From the NCBI GenBank assembly GCA_964449775.1, contig CAYVBQ010000021.1, positions 1 to 64,000 of the forward strand: 64,000 nucleotides of DNA. Reading direction: 5' to 3'. The stretch comes from Fen-1258 sp964449775. GTDB lineage: Bacteria; Bacteroidota; Ignavibacteria; Ignavibacteriales; Melioribacteraceae. This document shows positions 53,969 to 63,047 of the stretch, in pieces (within the stretch, counting starts at the first letter, position 1; every line of letters begins with the position of its first letter). A program made the position numbers and the translations under genes. Below the pieces are notes generated by a model. It had not been told where the DNA came from. It did not search any database and saw only the letters and a program-made list of their open reading frames with translations.

Positions 53969-55330
53969 ATGCCATACGAATTTGAAGAAATACTAGAAAC
54001 CATCCGAATGACCGAGATCGAACATTTCGATATCAGAACTGTCACGATGGGAATTAGCTTACGTGATTGTCACGATCGTAACATCGAAGTGACAAAACAA
54101 AAAATATATGATAAAATTCTCCGCTACGGAAAGCAGCACGTAAAATTTGCAAAAGAAGTGGAAGCTCAGTACGGAATTTCGATTGCTAACAAACGTATAT
54201 CTGTTACACCGATATCAATTCCATTTGATGCATGTAATATGGAAGAATTTATTGAAATAGCAAAAACATTAGATCAAGCAGCAGAAGAAATTGGAATAGA
54301 TTACATAGCGGGATTTTCAGCTCTCGTACAGAAAGGAATGACTAACGGTGAACGTGAGTTGATCAAAGCAATCCCGTATGCTCTTTCACAGACAAAACGA
54401 GTTTGTTCAAGCGTTAATATCGCATCAACGAAAGCAGGCATTAATATGGATGCGGTAAATATGATGAGCCAGGCAATTAAACTTACAGCAGAATTGACGA
54501 AAGATAGAGATTCAATCGGGTGTGCCAAACTTGTTGTTTTCGCAAATGCTGTTGAAGATAATCCTTTTGTTGCCGGTGCCTTTCATGGTGTATCGGAACC
54601 TGAAATTGTTCTTAATGTTGGTATCAGTGGTCCAGGTGTTGTTCTCGAAGCGATTCGCGAAGCGGGGAATGTTGATTTGCAACAACTTTCGGAAATCATC
54701 AAAAAAACAATTTTCAAAATTACACGTGCGGGTGAGCTTATTGGTAGAAAGGTTGCAGAAAAGCACGGAATACCTTTCGGAATAGTTGATATTTCTTTAG
54801 CCCCCACTCCCGCCGAGGGAGATAGTATCGGTGATATCTTAATTGCGATGGGAGTTGAAGACGTTGGCGCTCCCGGAACAACCGCCGCACTCGCTATGTT
54901 GAATGACTCAGTGAAGAAAGCTGGATTGATGGCAAGCTCTTCCGTCGGCGGAATGAGCGGCGCATTTATTCCGGTTAGTGAAGACATGGCAATGATTCGT
55001 GCGGTTCAAGCAGGTAATCTTTCTTTGGAAAAACTAGAAGCTATGACAGCCGTTTGTTCTGTTGGTCTTGATATGATTGCGATTCCGGGTGATACACCTG
55101 CTACAACAATTGCAGGCATTATTGCCGATGAAGCCGCGATAGGAATCATTAATGATAAAACCACAGCCGTTAGAATCATTCCTGCTTACGGAAAAAAAGT
55201 CGGCGATATGGTCGATTATGGCGGATTGCTTGGCAAAGCACCGGTTATGGAAGTGCGTACAATTAGCTGCGCCGGTTTTGTCGGTCGTGGCGGAAAAATT
55301 CCTGCACCGATGAGAAGCTTAACAAATTAG
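53969..55330 (+). CDS. UPF0210 (PFL/DUF711) family protein
   Basis: The 453-residue protein belongs to the UPF0210 family, related to the pyruvate-formate-lyase fold. It has the family segment ITVTPISI-like (KRISVTPISIPFDACNMEEF), SVNIASTKAGINMDAV, LVVFANAVEDNPFVAGAFHG, and PTPAEGDSIGDILIAMG. No glycyl-radical motif (RVSGY) exists, so it is not a radical enzyme. The reaction is unknown. Together with the ACT partner it forms a two-gene unit seen in many anaerobes; the ACT protein probably senses its ligand. It ends 16 bp before a small gene. Confidence 0.88.
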   Translation: MPYEFEEILETIRMTEIEHFDIRTVTMGISLRDCHDRNIEVTKQKIYDKILRYGKQHVKFAKEVEAQYGISIANKRISVTPISIPFDACNMEEFIEIAKTLDQAAEEIGIDYIAGFSALVQKGMTNGERELIKAIPYALSQTKRVCSSVNIASTKAGINMDAVNMMSQAIKLTAELTKDRDSIGCAKLVVFANAVEDNPFVAGAFHGVSEPEIVLNVGISGPGVVLEAIREAGNVDLQQLSEIIKKTIFKITRAGELIGRKVAEKHGIPFGIVDISLAPTPAEGDSIGDILIAMGVEDVGAPGTTAALAMLNDSVKKAGLMASSSVGGMSGAFIPVSEDMAMIRAVQAGNLSLEKLEAMTAVCSVGLDMIAIPGDTPATTIAGIIADEAAIGIINDKTTAVRIIPAYGKKVGDMVDYGGLLGKAPVMEVRTISCAGFVGRGGKIPAPMRSLTN

Positions 55331-55346
55331 GAATCGAAAAAGTTTT

Positions 55347-55607
55347 ATGGTAACTCAATCTGTTGATACAAATCCGGAAGTAGAAAAATTTCAAATTTCT
55401 CTTCTTAGAAAAGCGAGTATTGCAAAAAGATTCGCACTGATGCAATCGTTGACTTCAACAACAATCCTACTTTCTAAAAGAGCGATTGCACGAGCTAACC
55501 CGGGATTGAGCAAAAGAGAATTGGATCTACTTTATGTTAAATATCATTATGGCAATAAGCTGGCTGAACAACTTCGCGATTATTTAATCCGAAACGGTTA
55601 TGAATAA
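55347..55607 (+). CDS. Hypothetical small protein, partner of the nucleotidyltransferase
   Basis: The 86-residue helical protein (SLLRKASIAKRFALMQSLT, LSKRAIARANPGLSKRELD, LLYVKYHYGNKLAEQLRDYL) recurs upstream of AbiEii-type nucleotidyltransferase genes. It overlaps the next gene by 8 bp, so translation is coupled. It may be the other half of a toxin-antitoxin-like pair. No motif identifies its activity. Confidence 0.7.
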   Translation: MVTQSVDTNPEVEKFQISLLRKASIAKRFALMQSLTSTTILLSKRAIARANPGLSKRELDLLYVKYHYGNKLAEQLRDYLIRNGYE

Positions 55608-56190
55608 ATCTGATATATCAACAATCTTAGAACCCGTTGTAAAAACGTTTGAAGAATTAGGAGTGTTGTATTATGTAGGCGGCTCGGTTGCAAGTTCTGC
55701 ATATGGTATTGCAAGAGCAACGTTAGATGTTGATTTGGTATCTAATTTACAATCTCATCAAGTCAACCTTCTTGTAGAAAAATTGAAACCGGCTTACTTT
55801 ATTGATAGCAAGATGATTCTTGATGCGATAAAAACAGGGTCTTCATTCAACATCATTCATCTTGATTCAATGATGAAGATTGATTTTTTTATTCTGATAG
55901 ACAAACCATATCCGCAAAAAGCATTTGAAAGGAAAAGAATTGATACTCTTGATGATGAAGCCGACTCAATTAAAATGTATCTTTGTTCACCCGAAGACAT
56001 TATTCTCAACAAACTTGAATGGTATAAAGCCGGAAATCAAGTTTCCGAGCGGCAATGGCTTGATGTGTTGGGTGTAATCAAAGTTCAAGGTGATTCCTTA
56101 GAATTGGAATACATGAAACGATGGGCGAAAGAATTAGATGTTTTAGATTTGTTAGAGAAAGCTTTAATTGAAGGAAGTTTTACGAATTAA
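55600..56190 (+). CDS. AbiEii-like nucleotidyltransferase
   Basis: The 196-residue protein has the nucleotidyltransferase start YYVGGSVASSAYGIARATLDVDLV (residues 20-43) with the GG-S and D-x-D motif, followed by IDFFIL and the KLEWYKAG segment. AbiEii-like enzymes modify tRNA or proteins and act as toxins or phage-defence factors. The 86-residue upstream gene is its partner by overlap. The pair sits behind the ACT/UPF0210 unit without obvious metabolic link. Confidence 0.75.
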   Translation: MNKSDISTILEPVVKTFEELGVLYYVGGSVASSAYGIARATLDVDLVSNLQSHQVNLLVEKLKPAYFIDSKMILDAIKTGSSFNIIHLDSMMKIDFFILIDKPYPQKAFERKRIDTLDDEADSIKMYLCSPEDIILNKLEWYKAGNQVSERQWLDVLGVIKVQGDSLELEYMKRWAKELDVLDLLEKALIEGSFTN

Positions 56191-56281
56191 CTGTCAGATG
56201 CAGAGATCAGGAAAAAAATAAAGTACTATATACTATATACTGTGGAGTGTAAACGGTATACTTTTTTAAAAAGGAGGACAA

Positions 56282-56887
56282 ATGAGCAAAGGTTTAAAGA
56301 TCGGTTTGGGGATTCTTGGTTTGATAATTGTTTTTATTATTCTTACCGCATCATGGGCGACTAGAAAATATAATAGCTTTGTTGGATTGAATGAAAATGT
56401 AAAATCCGGTTGGAGCCAAGTTGAAAACGTATACCAACGTAGATCTGATCTCGTCCCAAATTTAGTTGCTACTGTTAAAGGTGTTGCTAACTTCGAAAAA
56501 GAAACCTATACGGCAGTAACGGAAGCGCGCGCAAAGGTCGGACAAATTAAACTTACAGCCGACCAGCTTAGCGATCCTGCGATGATTCAGAAATTCCAGG
56601 CGGCGCAAGATGGTTTAGGAAGCGCTCTATCACGTCTGCTCGTGGTTTCGGAAAATTATCCGCAATTAAAAGCGAATGAAAATTTCTTACAGCTACAAGC
56701 ACAATTAGAAGGAACAGAAAATAGAATTACAGTTGAGAGACAAAAGTACAATACAGTTGCAACAGAATATAATACCGCAATCAAAAGAATTCCGGGAGTA
56801 ATCGTTGCAAATTTTGGCGGTTTCAAAGAAAAAGAATATTTCAAAGCAGCTACTGGAGCAGATCAGGCTCCTAAAGTTCAGTTTTAA
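56282..56887 (+). CDS. lemA: LemA family membrane-anchored protein
   Basis: The 201-residue protein has an N-terminal membrane helix (GLGILGLIIVFIILTASW) and the LemA coiled-coil domain with VKSGWSQVENVYQRRSDLVPNLVATVKG, LSRLLVVSENYPQLKANENF and LEGTENRI. LemA proteins form helical bundles; their function is unsettled, though they often accompany TPM-domain (YgcG) genes, as here (57034-57765). AAGGAGG lies 4 nt before the ATG. Confidence 0.92.
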   Translation: MSKGLKIGLGILGLIIVFIILTASWATRKYNSFVGLNENVKSGWSQVENVYQRRSDLVPNLVATVKGVANFEKETYTAVTEARAKVGQIKLTADQLSDPAMIQKFQAAQDGLGSALSRLLVVSENYPQLKANENFLQLQAQLEGTENRITVERQKYNTVATEYNTAIKRIPGVIVANFGGFKEKEYFKAATGADQAPKVQF

Positions 56888-56932
56888 GAACGTAGAGTGA
56901 AGAGTTTAGAATATAGAGTGGACAATTGATGA
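56888..56932. repeat. Repeat of the GAGTTTAGAGTGTAGAGT type
   Basis: GAACGTAGAGTGAAGAGTTTAG and following bases resemble, in inverse orientation, the tract at 57149-57174 inside the TPM gene. The region between lemA and the TPM gene holds nothing else recognisable. Confidence 0.5.
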
Positions 56933-57033
56933 ATGAGGCGTATCTAAAAAGGTCAATTTCGATTTTTTGAATTGTGAATTTTAACTATAATCAAAACTTT
57001 TTCTTAGCATAGGTACCTTTTTAGAGGAGACTC

Positions 57034-57765
57034 ATGAAAAAAATAATTTTCTTCTTTTTATTACCGGTATTATTTCTGAAAGCTCAGATAGAGTTTCCGG
57101 TTCTAAAGAATTATGCTACTGATTTGACCAATACTATATCGAGCTCCGAACTCTACACTCTAAACTCTACACTCAAGAACTTTGATGACTCTACCTCAAA
57201 CCAGATTGTATTTCTGATGATTCAGAGTCTTGACGGTTACTCACTTGAGAGTTATACTTATGAAACTGCGACAAAGAATCAGATCGGTTCGAAGAAAAAT
57301 AACAATGGTGTTCTATTCTTCGTTTCCAAAGATAACCGCAAGATGAGGATCGAAGTCGGCTATGGATTAGAAGGCGTTCTACCGGACGCTCTTACAAGTT
57401 CAATACAACGTAATGAAGTCCGCCCCTACTTTAAGCAGGGTGATTATTATTCAGGAATTGCAGCGGGACTGAATGCGATCATGGCAGCTACACGTGGCGA
57501 GTACAAAGGTGAAAGAAAAGATAAAAGTGAAAAAGGGAGCGGTTTCCCGTTCATTTTTATAATAATGCTGATTATTTTCATCACGTTAATTTTCAGAAAA
57601 GGTGGAAGAGGCGACGGCGGTGGAATTTTACCATGGATTATTTTAGGCTCAATGACCGGGGGAGGAAGAAGCAGAGGAGGCGGATTTGGAGGAAGTGGCG
57701 GTTTTGGCGGTTTTTCGGGGGGTGGAGGCTCTTTTGGAGGTGGTGGCTCTAGCGGAAGTTGGTAA
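57034..57765 (+). CDS. TPM-domain (YgcG) membrane protein
   Basis: The 243-residue protein has a signal peptide (FFFLLPVLFLKAQ), a TPM domain (residues 18-150: NQIVFLMIQSLDGYSLESY, NNGVLFFVSKDNRKMRIEVGYGLEG), one membrane helix (FPFIFIIMLIIFITLIF), and a Gly/Ser-rich tail ending in GGGGSSGSW. This is the LemA-partner YgcG family; TPM domains were described from thylakoid and phosphatase-like proteins. Codons at 57149-57174 (ELYTLNSTL) are the translation of a repeat that has inserted into the domain start. Confidence 0.85.
   Translation: MKKIIFFFLLPVLFLKAQIEFPVLKNYATDLTNTISSSELYTLNSTLKNFDDSTSNQIVFLMIQSLDGYSLESYTYETATKNQIGSKKNNNGVLFFVSKDNRKMRIEVGYGLEGVLPDALTSSIQRNEVRPYFKQGDYYSGIAAGLNAIMAATRGEYKGERKDKSEKGSGFPFIFIIMLIIFITLIFRKGGRGDGGGILPWIILGSMTGGGRSRGGGFGGSGGFGGFSGGGGSFGGGGSSGSW
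57149..57174. repeat. CTCTACACTCTAAACTCTAC-type repeat inside the TPM gene
   Basis: The tract is translated as ELYTLNSTL. It is related by inversion to the tract at 56888-56932, and it is in frame with the gene. Confidence 0.5.
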
Positions 57766-57884
57766 TTTCCTATCATTAATGTCTTATTTGTCTTGAAGTT
57801 CTAACCTTGTTTTAGTATTATTTCGCCCACATTGAGAGATATTTCTAAAGGTATCAGTTTATTTAATAAATAAGGAGGCCAGCT

Positions 57885-58217
57885 ATGGCAATAATGATAA
57901 CAGACGAATGTATTAATTGCGGTGCATGTGAACCAGAATGCCCGAACACAGCTATTTACGAAGGTGGTGCGGAATGGAAGTTAGCCGGCGCCAGTTATGC
58001 TGAAGACAGTACGGCGCCTTCTGGTGCAACAGATTTTTTCTCTAAGGATTTCTTCTATATTGTTCCGGATAAATGTACCGAATGCGTAGGATTTCACGAT
58101 GAACCGCAATGCGCTGCAGTTTGTCCCGTTGATTGTTGCGTACCGGATCCAAAACATGTTGAGGATAAAGATACACTTCTTAAAAGAAAAGATTATTTGG
58201 ACGGATTAGGAAGATAA
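57885..58217 (+). CDS. 2[4Fe-4S] ferredoxin
   Basis: The 110-residue protein has two cluster motifs: CINCGACEPECP (residues 9-20) and CTECVGFHDEPQCAAVCP, with the extra loop typical of Alvin-type ferredoxins (YfhL-like). It begins directly with MAIMITDECINCG. It would carry low-potential electrons in the cytoplasm. AAGGAGG lies 8 nt before the ATG. It is not linked to a particular enzyme here. Confidence 0.93.
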   Translation: MAIMITDECINCGACEPECPNTAIYEGGAEWKLAGASYAEDSTAPSGATDFFSKDFFYIVPDKCTECVGFHDEPQCAAVCPVDCCVPDPKHVEDKDTLLKRKDYLDGLGR

Positions 58218-58246
58218 TTAGCCATCACAGAAGGAGGTTTACCTCA

Positions 58247-58642
58247 ATGCTAAAACAAAAATATATTTTGCTTCTTCTATTACTTGTAATTTCATTTTCT
58301 TTGGCGTTCAGTCAGAAGCAAGAACAAATTACAGGCATCTACACTAACTTGGAATATTTCAAAGAAAGTGGTGATGTCGTTGGAATGGAAGTTATCATTG
58401 TATATTCAACAGACGGAACAAAAGGTCAGCATTACGCTCTTTTTCAAGAAGCACAAGGACAACCAAGTTCGCCAGTGCTCACACAAGTGACGGTGAACAA
58501 AGATGAGATTGAATTTACAATTCCAGATAAACAAACGAATCGTACTTTTAAAGGTAAAATCAGTAAGAAAGAACTTGTTGGTAAGTTTAGAGGGAATGAT
58601 GAGACAATTCATCTTAAAAGGAAAAGAAGTTACTGGCAATAA
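58247..58642 (+). CDS. Secreted hypothetical protein
   Basis: The 131-residue protein has a signal peptide (LLLLLLVISFSLAFSQ) and a small beta-rich domain (ITGIYTNLEYFKESGDVVGM, VNKDEIEFTIPDK, TFKGKISKKELVGKFRG). The layout resembles lipocalin-like or DUF2147-type periplasmic proteins, but no firm family can be given. AGGAGG precedes the ATG. Confidence 0.65.
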   Translation: MLKQKYILLLLLLVISFSLAFSQKQEQITGIYTNLEYFKESGDVVGMEVIIVYSTDGTKGQHYALFQEAQGQPSSPVLTQVTVNKDEIEFTIPDKQTNRTFKGKISKKELVGKFRGNDETIHLKRKRSYWQ

Positions 58643-58780
58643 TTATATAGGCATGTAATAGTACTGGCTATCAAGGCTCACCGGATTATTTGGTGGCAAA
58701 AGTTGTTTAAGCAAAATATTGGATTATTCTGATTTGATGACAACCTCTTTTCTTTTTTATAATCCGGATGTAATCGGGGT

Positions 58781-59677
58781 CTATTCTAAAAATTTAATTA
58801 CCGCTGTTACAGGAAAATGATCTGACGGATATTTACCATCATAGCTCGTTCTTATGATCTCCGATTGCTTTACCAAAAAATCACTTGTAACAAAAATGAA
58901 ATCAATTTTATCTCCGCTCGTCTCTCCCTTAAATGAATTAAACGTTCCTTCGTTTGGCTGCTTCACATGAAGCTTGCGGTAAGTATCAATTAAGTCGCTG
59001 GAAAGAATTGTCTTGATTGCTCTATTTTCATCACCGCAATTAAAATCGCCTGTGAGAACAACGGGTGAAGTTTTTTCATTAATTGTTTTCACAAGTAGTT
59101 CAGTGCTTTTCTCACGTGATATCTGCGATTCATGGTCAAGATGGACATTGAAGAGATAAAAATCTTTGCCTGAAAATTTATCGTGCAGACGTGCCCATGT
59201 GCAAATTCGTAGGATGTTATTACCCCAACTTTTTGATGCGACAATATTTGGTGTTTCAGAAAACCAAAATGTTTCGGCGGAATCAACGATGAAGCGATAT
59301 TTCAAGTAGAATATACATGATTGTTCACCTTCGCTCTTTCCATCATCACGACCAACACCAACGCAAGCATAATCGGGCATCTGCATTAATAATTCATCAA
59401 TCTGAGGCTGCAGAGCTTCTTGTAAACCAAGTAGATCCGGTTTGAATGCTTGAATTGTCTTTACCACATTATCTTTTCTAAATTGCCAACTATTCTCTCC
59501 GTCATTTGCCGCTCCGTAACGGATATTAAAAGTCATTACTTTAATCTCGTTTTTGAGGTTAGATTGCGCTAGCAGCGGATATGCAGTCAAATAATTGAGC
59601 AATAGAACAATAGTAAACATGTACTCTAAAACCCAAATAAAATGATGAACGTATTTTTGCTTCATATTGTTGTTCAT
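58781..59677 (-). CDS. Endonuclease/exonuclease/phosphatase family hydrolase, exported
   Basis: The 298-residue protein (start ATG 59677, AAGGA upstream) has a signal-anchor (YMFTIVLLLNYLTAYPLLAQ) and the EEP fold: VMTFNIRYGA (N), LLGLQEAL (E), HLDHESQISR (H-x-D), VVLTGDFNCG (D-x-N), and the final SDHFPVTAV (D-H). The family spans nucleases and sphingomyelin or phosphoinositide phosphatases; substrate is open, and export points to an extracytoplasmic target. The open frame extends 109 codons further upstream, but that part overlaps the divergent gene at 59748 and is not credible. Confidence 0.85.
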   Translation of the reverse strand: MNNNMKQKYVHHFIWVLEYMFTIVLLLNYLTAYPLLAQSNLKNEIKVMTFNIRYGAANDGENSWQFRKDNVVKTIQAFKPDLLGLQEALQPQIDELLMQMPDYACVGVGRDDGKSEGEQSCIFYLKYRFIVDSAETFWFSETPNIVASKSWGNNILRICTWARLHDKFSGKDFYLFNVHLDHESQISREKSTELLVKTINEKTSPVVLTGDFNCGDENRAIKTILSSDLIDTYRKLHVKQPNEGTFNSFKGETSGDKIDFIFVTSDFLVKQSEIIRTSYDGKYPSDHFPVTAVIKFLE

Positions 59678-59747
59678 AAAAATATCCTTACTTATTTGTA
59701 ACTTTAATTCATAAATCTCATTTGTAAAATAATCATAAAGTCTGAAG

Positions 59748-60596
59748 ATGAAAATCGGTAAATATGAATTACACGTCATAGAAACGGGTTCGTTCGGATT
59801 GGATGGCGGTGCAATGTTCGGCATTATACCGAAGCCATTGTGGAGTAAATTCAATCCTGCGGACGAACTAAACCGTGTTACACTCCACGCCCGAAATCTA
59901 TTATTGGTTAGTGAATCGAGAAAAATTTTAATCGATACAGGCATTGGTGATGACTGGGATGAAAAATTTGTGAAGATATATCGGCTGAATCTGAGCGTGA
60001 ACACATCTCAAAAATCTCTTGATAAACTTGGGCTTAAACCTGAAGATATTACAGATGTTCTCTTAACTCATCTTCATTTCGATCATACAGGCGGCTCAAC
60101 AACATTAAACAACGGGGAATGGGTTCCGACCTATCCAAACGCAAAGTACTATGTGCAGAAAAAACATTTTGATTGGGCATTAAATTCATCCGACCGGGAC
60201 CGGGGAAGTTTTATTCAGAATCGTTTTATGCCGCTTCACAAAGAAGGATTACTTTATTTTATCGATGGGGAAGTTCCATTTGATGATGAAATTGATTTTC
60301 TGCTAACCAATGGTCATACTTTTTTTCACCAGATGATCAAGATTCACGATTCATCCAACACCGTTCTGTATTGCGGCGATCTATTCCCATTCACTTCTCA
60401 TATTCCACTTCCTTATGTAATGGGATATGATCTTCAGCCGCTTATCACTGTTCAAGAAAAGAAAAAAATCCTTCCTCAGGCAATTGAAGGAAATTGGAAA
60501 TTGTTTTTTGAGCACGATCCCGAAGTATTAATGGCTACTGTATCACAATCTCCAACGGGATTTTCAATCAATGAAGTCTTTACCGAGATGATTTGA
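59748..60596 (+). CDS. Metallo-beta-lactamase-fold hydrolase
   Basis: The 282-residue protein has the H-x-H-x-D-H signature in LTHLHFDHTGGS (near residue 106), LIDTGIGDD before it, a later H in LTNGHTFFHQM, and a D in VLYCGDLFP. The group is like AidC/AHL-lactonase-type and N-acyl-hydrolase enzymes; specificity is not evident. It overlaps the Rieske protein gene by one base, so the two are coupled. Confidence 0.87.
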   Translation: MKIGKYELHVIETGSFGLDGGAMFGIIPKPLWSKFNPADELNRVTLHARNLLLVSESRKILIDTGIGDDWDEKFVKIYRLNLSVNTSQKSLDKLGLKPEDITDVLLTHLHFDHTGGSTTLNNGEWVPTYPNAKYYVQKKHFDWALNSSDRDRGSFIQNRFMPLHKEGLLYFIDGEVPFDDEIDFLLTNGHTFFHQMIKIHDSSNTVLYCGDLFPFTSHIPLPYVMGYDLQPLITVQEKKKILPQAIEGNWKLFFEHDPEVLMATVSQSPTGFSINEVFTEMI

Positions 60597-60931
60597 TGAA
60601 AGAACTAGACGGCTTCTTCAAAATTTGCAGATACTCTGATCTTACAGAGAAAATTGGAAAAAGATTTTTTGTTAATGATGTTGATGTTGCGGTGTTCAAA
60701 GTTGACGGTTATATTTACGCACTTGCAAATATGTGCATTCATCAGAAAGCTGCTATCATCTATGATGGTTTCATTGAAGATAATAAAGTTGCCTGTCCAG
60801 CGCACGGTTGGCAGTTTGATCTAAAAACAGGGAGAGTCCCTAACGGCATAAAAGGATTGGATTCTTACGAAGTGAAAATTATTGGTGATGATGTTTATAT
60901 CAAAGTGTATCAGAAAAAATTGAGATGGTGA
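60596..60931 (+). CDS. Rieske 2Fe-2S protein
   Basis: The 111-residue single-domain Rieske protein has the ligand pairs C-x-H (NMCIHQKAAI) and C-x-x-H (VACPAHGWQFD), and the fold end VKIIGDDVYIKV. Such ferredoxin-like Rieske proteins feed oxygenases or reductases. It is translationally coupled (TGATG) to the metallo-beta-lactamase-fold gene. ATG 60596 is preferred over TTG 60593. Confidence 0.88.
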   Translation: MKELDGFFKICRYSDLTEKIGKRFFVNDVDVAVFKVDGYIYALANMCIHQKAAIIYDGFIEDNKVACPAHGWQFDLKTGRVPNGIKGLDSYEVKIIGDDVYIKVYQKKLRW

Positions 60932-60992
60932 TGAAGGATGGAAAGAAGTGATGAAGGAAAGAAGGAAAAAAGAAATGAAGGAAAGAAAATAT
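60923..60992. repeat. Purine-rich low-complexity tract
   Basis: GATGAAGGA/GAAGGAAAG units repeat over about 70 bp between the Rieske gene end and queG. It is probably slippage-derived. Confidence 0.6.
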
Positions 60993-61045
60993 AATGAGGT
61001 CCCTAAGCTGTAGACTTAAATTTATTCCAAATTTGTATAACCCGA

Positions 61046-62014
61046 ATGAAATTAAGTAATCAAATAGTAATCGAAAAAGCGAAAGAACTTGGTTTTGATC
61101 TTGTGGGGTTTGCACAGGCAGATTTATTACAAGATGAAAACGAGCGATTGAAAGAATGGCTTACTCTTGGTTATCATTCATCGATGAAGTATATGAGCCG
61201 CAACGTTGAAAAGCGTTTAGATGTAAAAAATGTTTTACCAAATGCCCGCAGTGTAATCTCTCTTGCAATGAATTACTATACAGATCATCACCACAGAGAT
61301 AAAAATGACCATTCTTCTTTAAATAAATTTGGTAAGGTCTCACGCTACGCTTGGGGAAAAGATTATCATCTTATTATTTGGGAAAAACTCGAATTGTTGG
61401 AGGAGGAATTAAAAAAGATTGATCCGGCATTTGAGTGTTTAAGTTATGTTGATACTGGTCCGGTAATGGATAAAGTTTGGGCTAAACGTGCCGGAATAGG
61501 GTGGGTAGGCAAGCATACAAATATTATCTCACGTGAAATGGGAAGCTGGGTTTTTCTCGCAACCGTCATAACGAATCATGAATTTGAATACGGCAAACCG
61601 ATAGCGGATTACTGCGGCTCATGCACAGCTTGTATTGATGCTTGCCCCACAAAAGCAATAGTGACTGAGTATGTTGTTGATGCAAACAAATGCATTTCGT
61701 TTTTAACGATCGAGAGCAGAGGAGAAATTCCAATCGAATTTAAAGATCAATTTGATAATTGGCTATTTGGTTGCGATGTGTGCCAGGATGTTTGTCCTTG
61801 GAATTACAAATTGAGTTTGCCAACACGTGAAAAGAATTTTGAACCGATGGGAAATAAAGGAATTCTTATTAATGAAGTTCTGGAGATGACTATAGACGTT
61901 TTCAAACAAAGATTTGAGACGAGCCCCATCAAACGTGCAAAGTTGTGGGGGTTGAAAAGAAATGCGAACTTTCTTTCACCGCAGAAAACAGAAAGTGAAT
62001 CCAATCGACAATAA
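61046..62014 (+). CDS. queG: Epoxyqueuosine reductase
   Basis: The 322-residue protein belongs to the cobalamin-dependent QueG family, which makes queuosine from epoxyqueuosine in tRNA. It has the N-terminal domain with LTLGYHSSMKYM and MNYYTDHH, the reductase core with DTGPVMDKVWAKRAGIGWVGKH, and two 4Fe-4S motifs (CGSCTACIDACPTKAI and CDVCQDVCPWN). It lacks the C-terminal HEAT-like repeat of longer homologs, as many Bacteroidota-group versions do. It stands alone after the purine-rich tract. Confidence 0.93.
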   Translation: MKLSNQIVIEKAKELGFDLVGFAQADLLQDENERLKEWLTLGYHSSMKYMSRNVEKRLDVKNVLPNARSVISLAMNYYTDHHHRDKNDHSSLNKFGKVSRYAWGKDYHLIIWEKLELLEEELKKIDPAFECLSYVDTGPVMDKVWAKRAGIGWVGKHTNIISREMGSWVFLATVITNHEFEYGKPIADYCGSCTACIDACPTKAIVTEYVVDANKCISFLTIESRGEIPIEFKDQFDNWLFGCDVCQDVCPWNYKLSLPTREKNFEPMGNKGILINEVLEMTIDVFKQRFETSPIKRAKLWGLKRNANFLSPQKTESESNRQ

Positions 62015-62085
62015 TTCCATCTTATTCATTATTAAATTTCATGGCGTTTAGGTAATTTTGTTCAGAAAAATTTTGGAGATAACTA

Positions 62086-63036
62086 ATGTCAGATAATCAT
62101 CACAAAGTAATAATTATTGGGTCAGGTCCTGCGGGATTAACAGCCGCTCTTTACACATCACGTGCAAATCTTAGTCCAGTTGTTTTAGAAGGAATGCAGC
62201 CGGGTGGTCAATTAACAATCACAACCGAAGTAGAAAATTTTCCCGGTTTCGAACATGGAGTTCAAGGGCCGGAGCTGATGGACATAATGCGGAAACAAGT
62301 GCAACGGTTTGGCGCACAATGCTTTTTCAAAAATGTAACTGAAGTTGATTTTTCAAAACGCCCGTTCATAATCAAGACAGAAAATGAAACTTTCACTGCG
62401 GACTCTGTTATTATCTCAACAGGCGCTTCGGCAAAACTTCTCAATATGGAAAGTGAAAAAAAATATATGGGTTATGGCGTTTCCGCATGCGCAACATGCG
62501 ATGGATTTTTCTTCAAAGGTCTGAAAGTACTCGTAATTGGTGGCGGAGATACTGCCATGGAAGAGGCAATTTATCTAACTAAGTTCGCATCTGAAGTAAC
62601 GTTGATTCATCGTCGTGATGAATTCCGCTCTTCAAAAATTATGGAAGAACGTGCTAGGAAGAACCCGAAAGTGAAATTCATTACTAATGCGGTGATTAAA
62701 GAAATTCTTGGTAAAGAAGAGAACGGGAAAAAATTTGTGACCGGAGCGCTTCTTCAAAACACAAAAGATGGTTTAACATGGAAAGTTCCAGCCGATGGAA
62801 TTTTTATGGCGATCGGTCATCAGCCGAACACTTCACTCTTCAAAGGAATGTTAGATATGGACGAAACGGGATATTTGCTAGTTCATCCGGGTTCAACTCA
62901 CACAAACATCGAAGGTGTATTTGCTGCGGGTGATGTTGCTGATAAAAAATATCGTCAAGCTATCACTGCTGCGGGTAGTGGCTGCATGGCGGCTATTGAT
63001 GCACAACATTGGCTTGAAGAGAACGAACTTGTTTAA
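62086..63036 (+). CDS. trxB: Thioredoxin reductase
   Basis: The 316-residue flavoenzyme has an FAD loop IGSGPAGLTAALYTSRA near residue 12, the redox-active CATC near residue 141, an NADPH loop IGGGDTAMEEA near 158, and an FAD loop GVFAAGDVADK near 282. It reduces thioredoxin with NADPH. Length and motifs are typical of low-molecular-weight TrxB. GGAG lies 9 nt before the ATG. It is followed by a degenerate dispersed repeat. Confidence 0.96.
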   Translation: MSDNHHKVIIIGSGPAGLTAALYTSRANLSPVVLEGMQPGGQLTITTEVENFPGFEHGVQGPELMDIMRKQVQRFGAQCFFKNVTEVDFSKRPFIIKTENETFTADSVIISTGASAKLLNMESEKKYMGYGVSACATCDGFFFKGLKVLVIGGGDTAMEEAIYLTKFASEVTLIHRRDEFRSSKIMEERARKNPKVKFITNAVIKEILGKEENGKKFVTGALLQNTKDGLTWKVPADGIFMAIGHQPNTSLFKGMLDMDETGYLLVHPGSTHTNIEGVFAAGDVADKKYRQAITAAGSGCMAAIDAQHWLEENELV

Positions 63037-63047
63037 CCTATTAAACT

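Noticed and set aside
59678..60004. 109-codon upstream extension of the endonuclease-family gene
   Set aside because: It overlaps the divergent metallo-beta-lactamase-fold gene and its residues resemble no family; a signal peptide with a ribosome-binding site starts at 59677.
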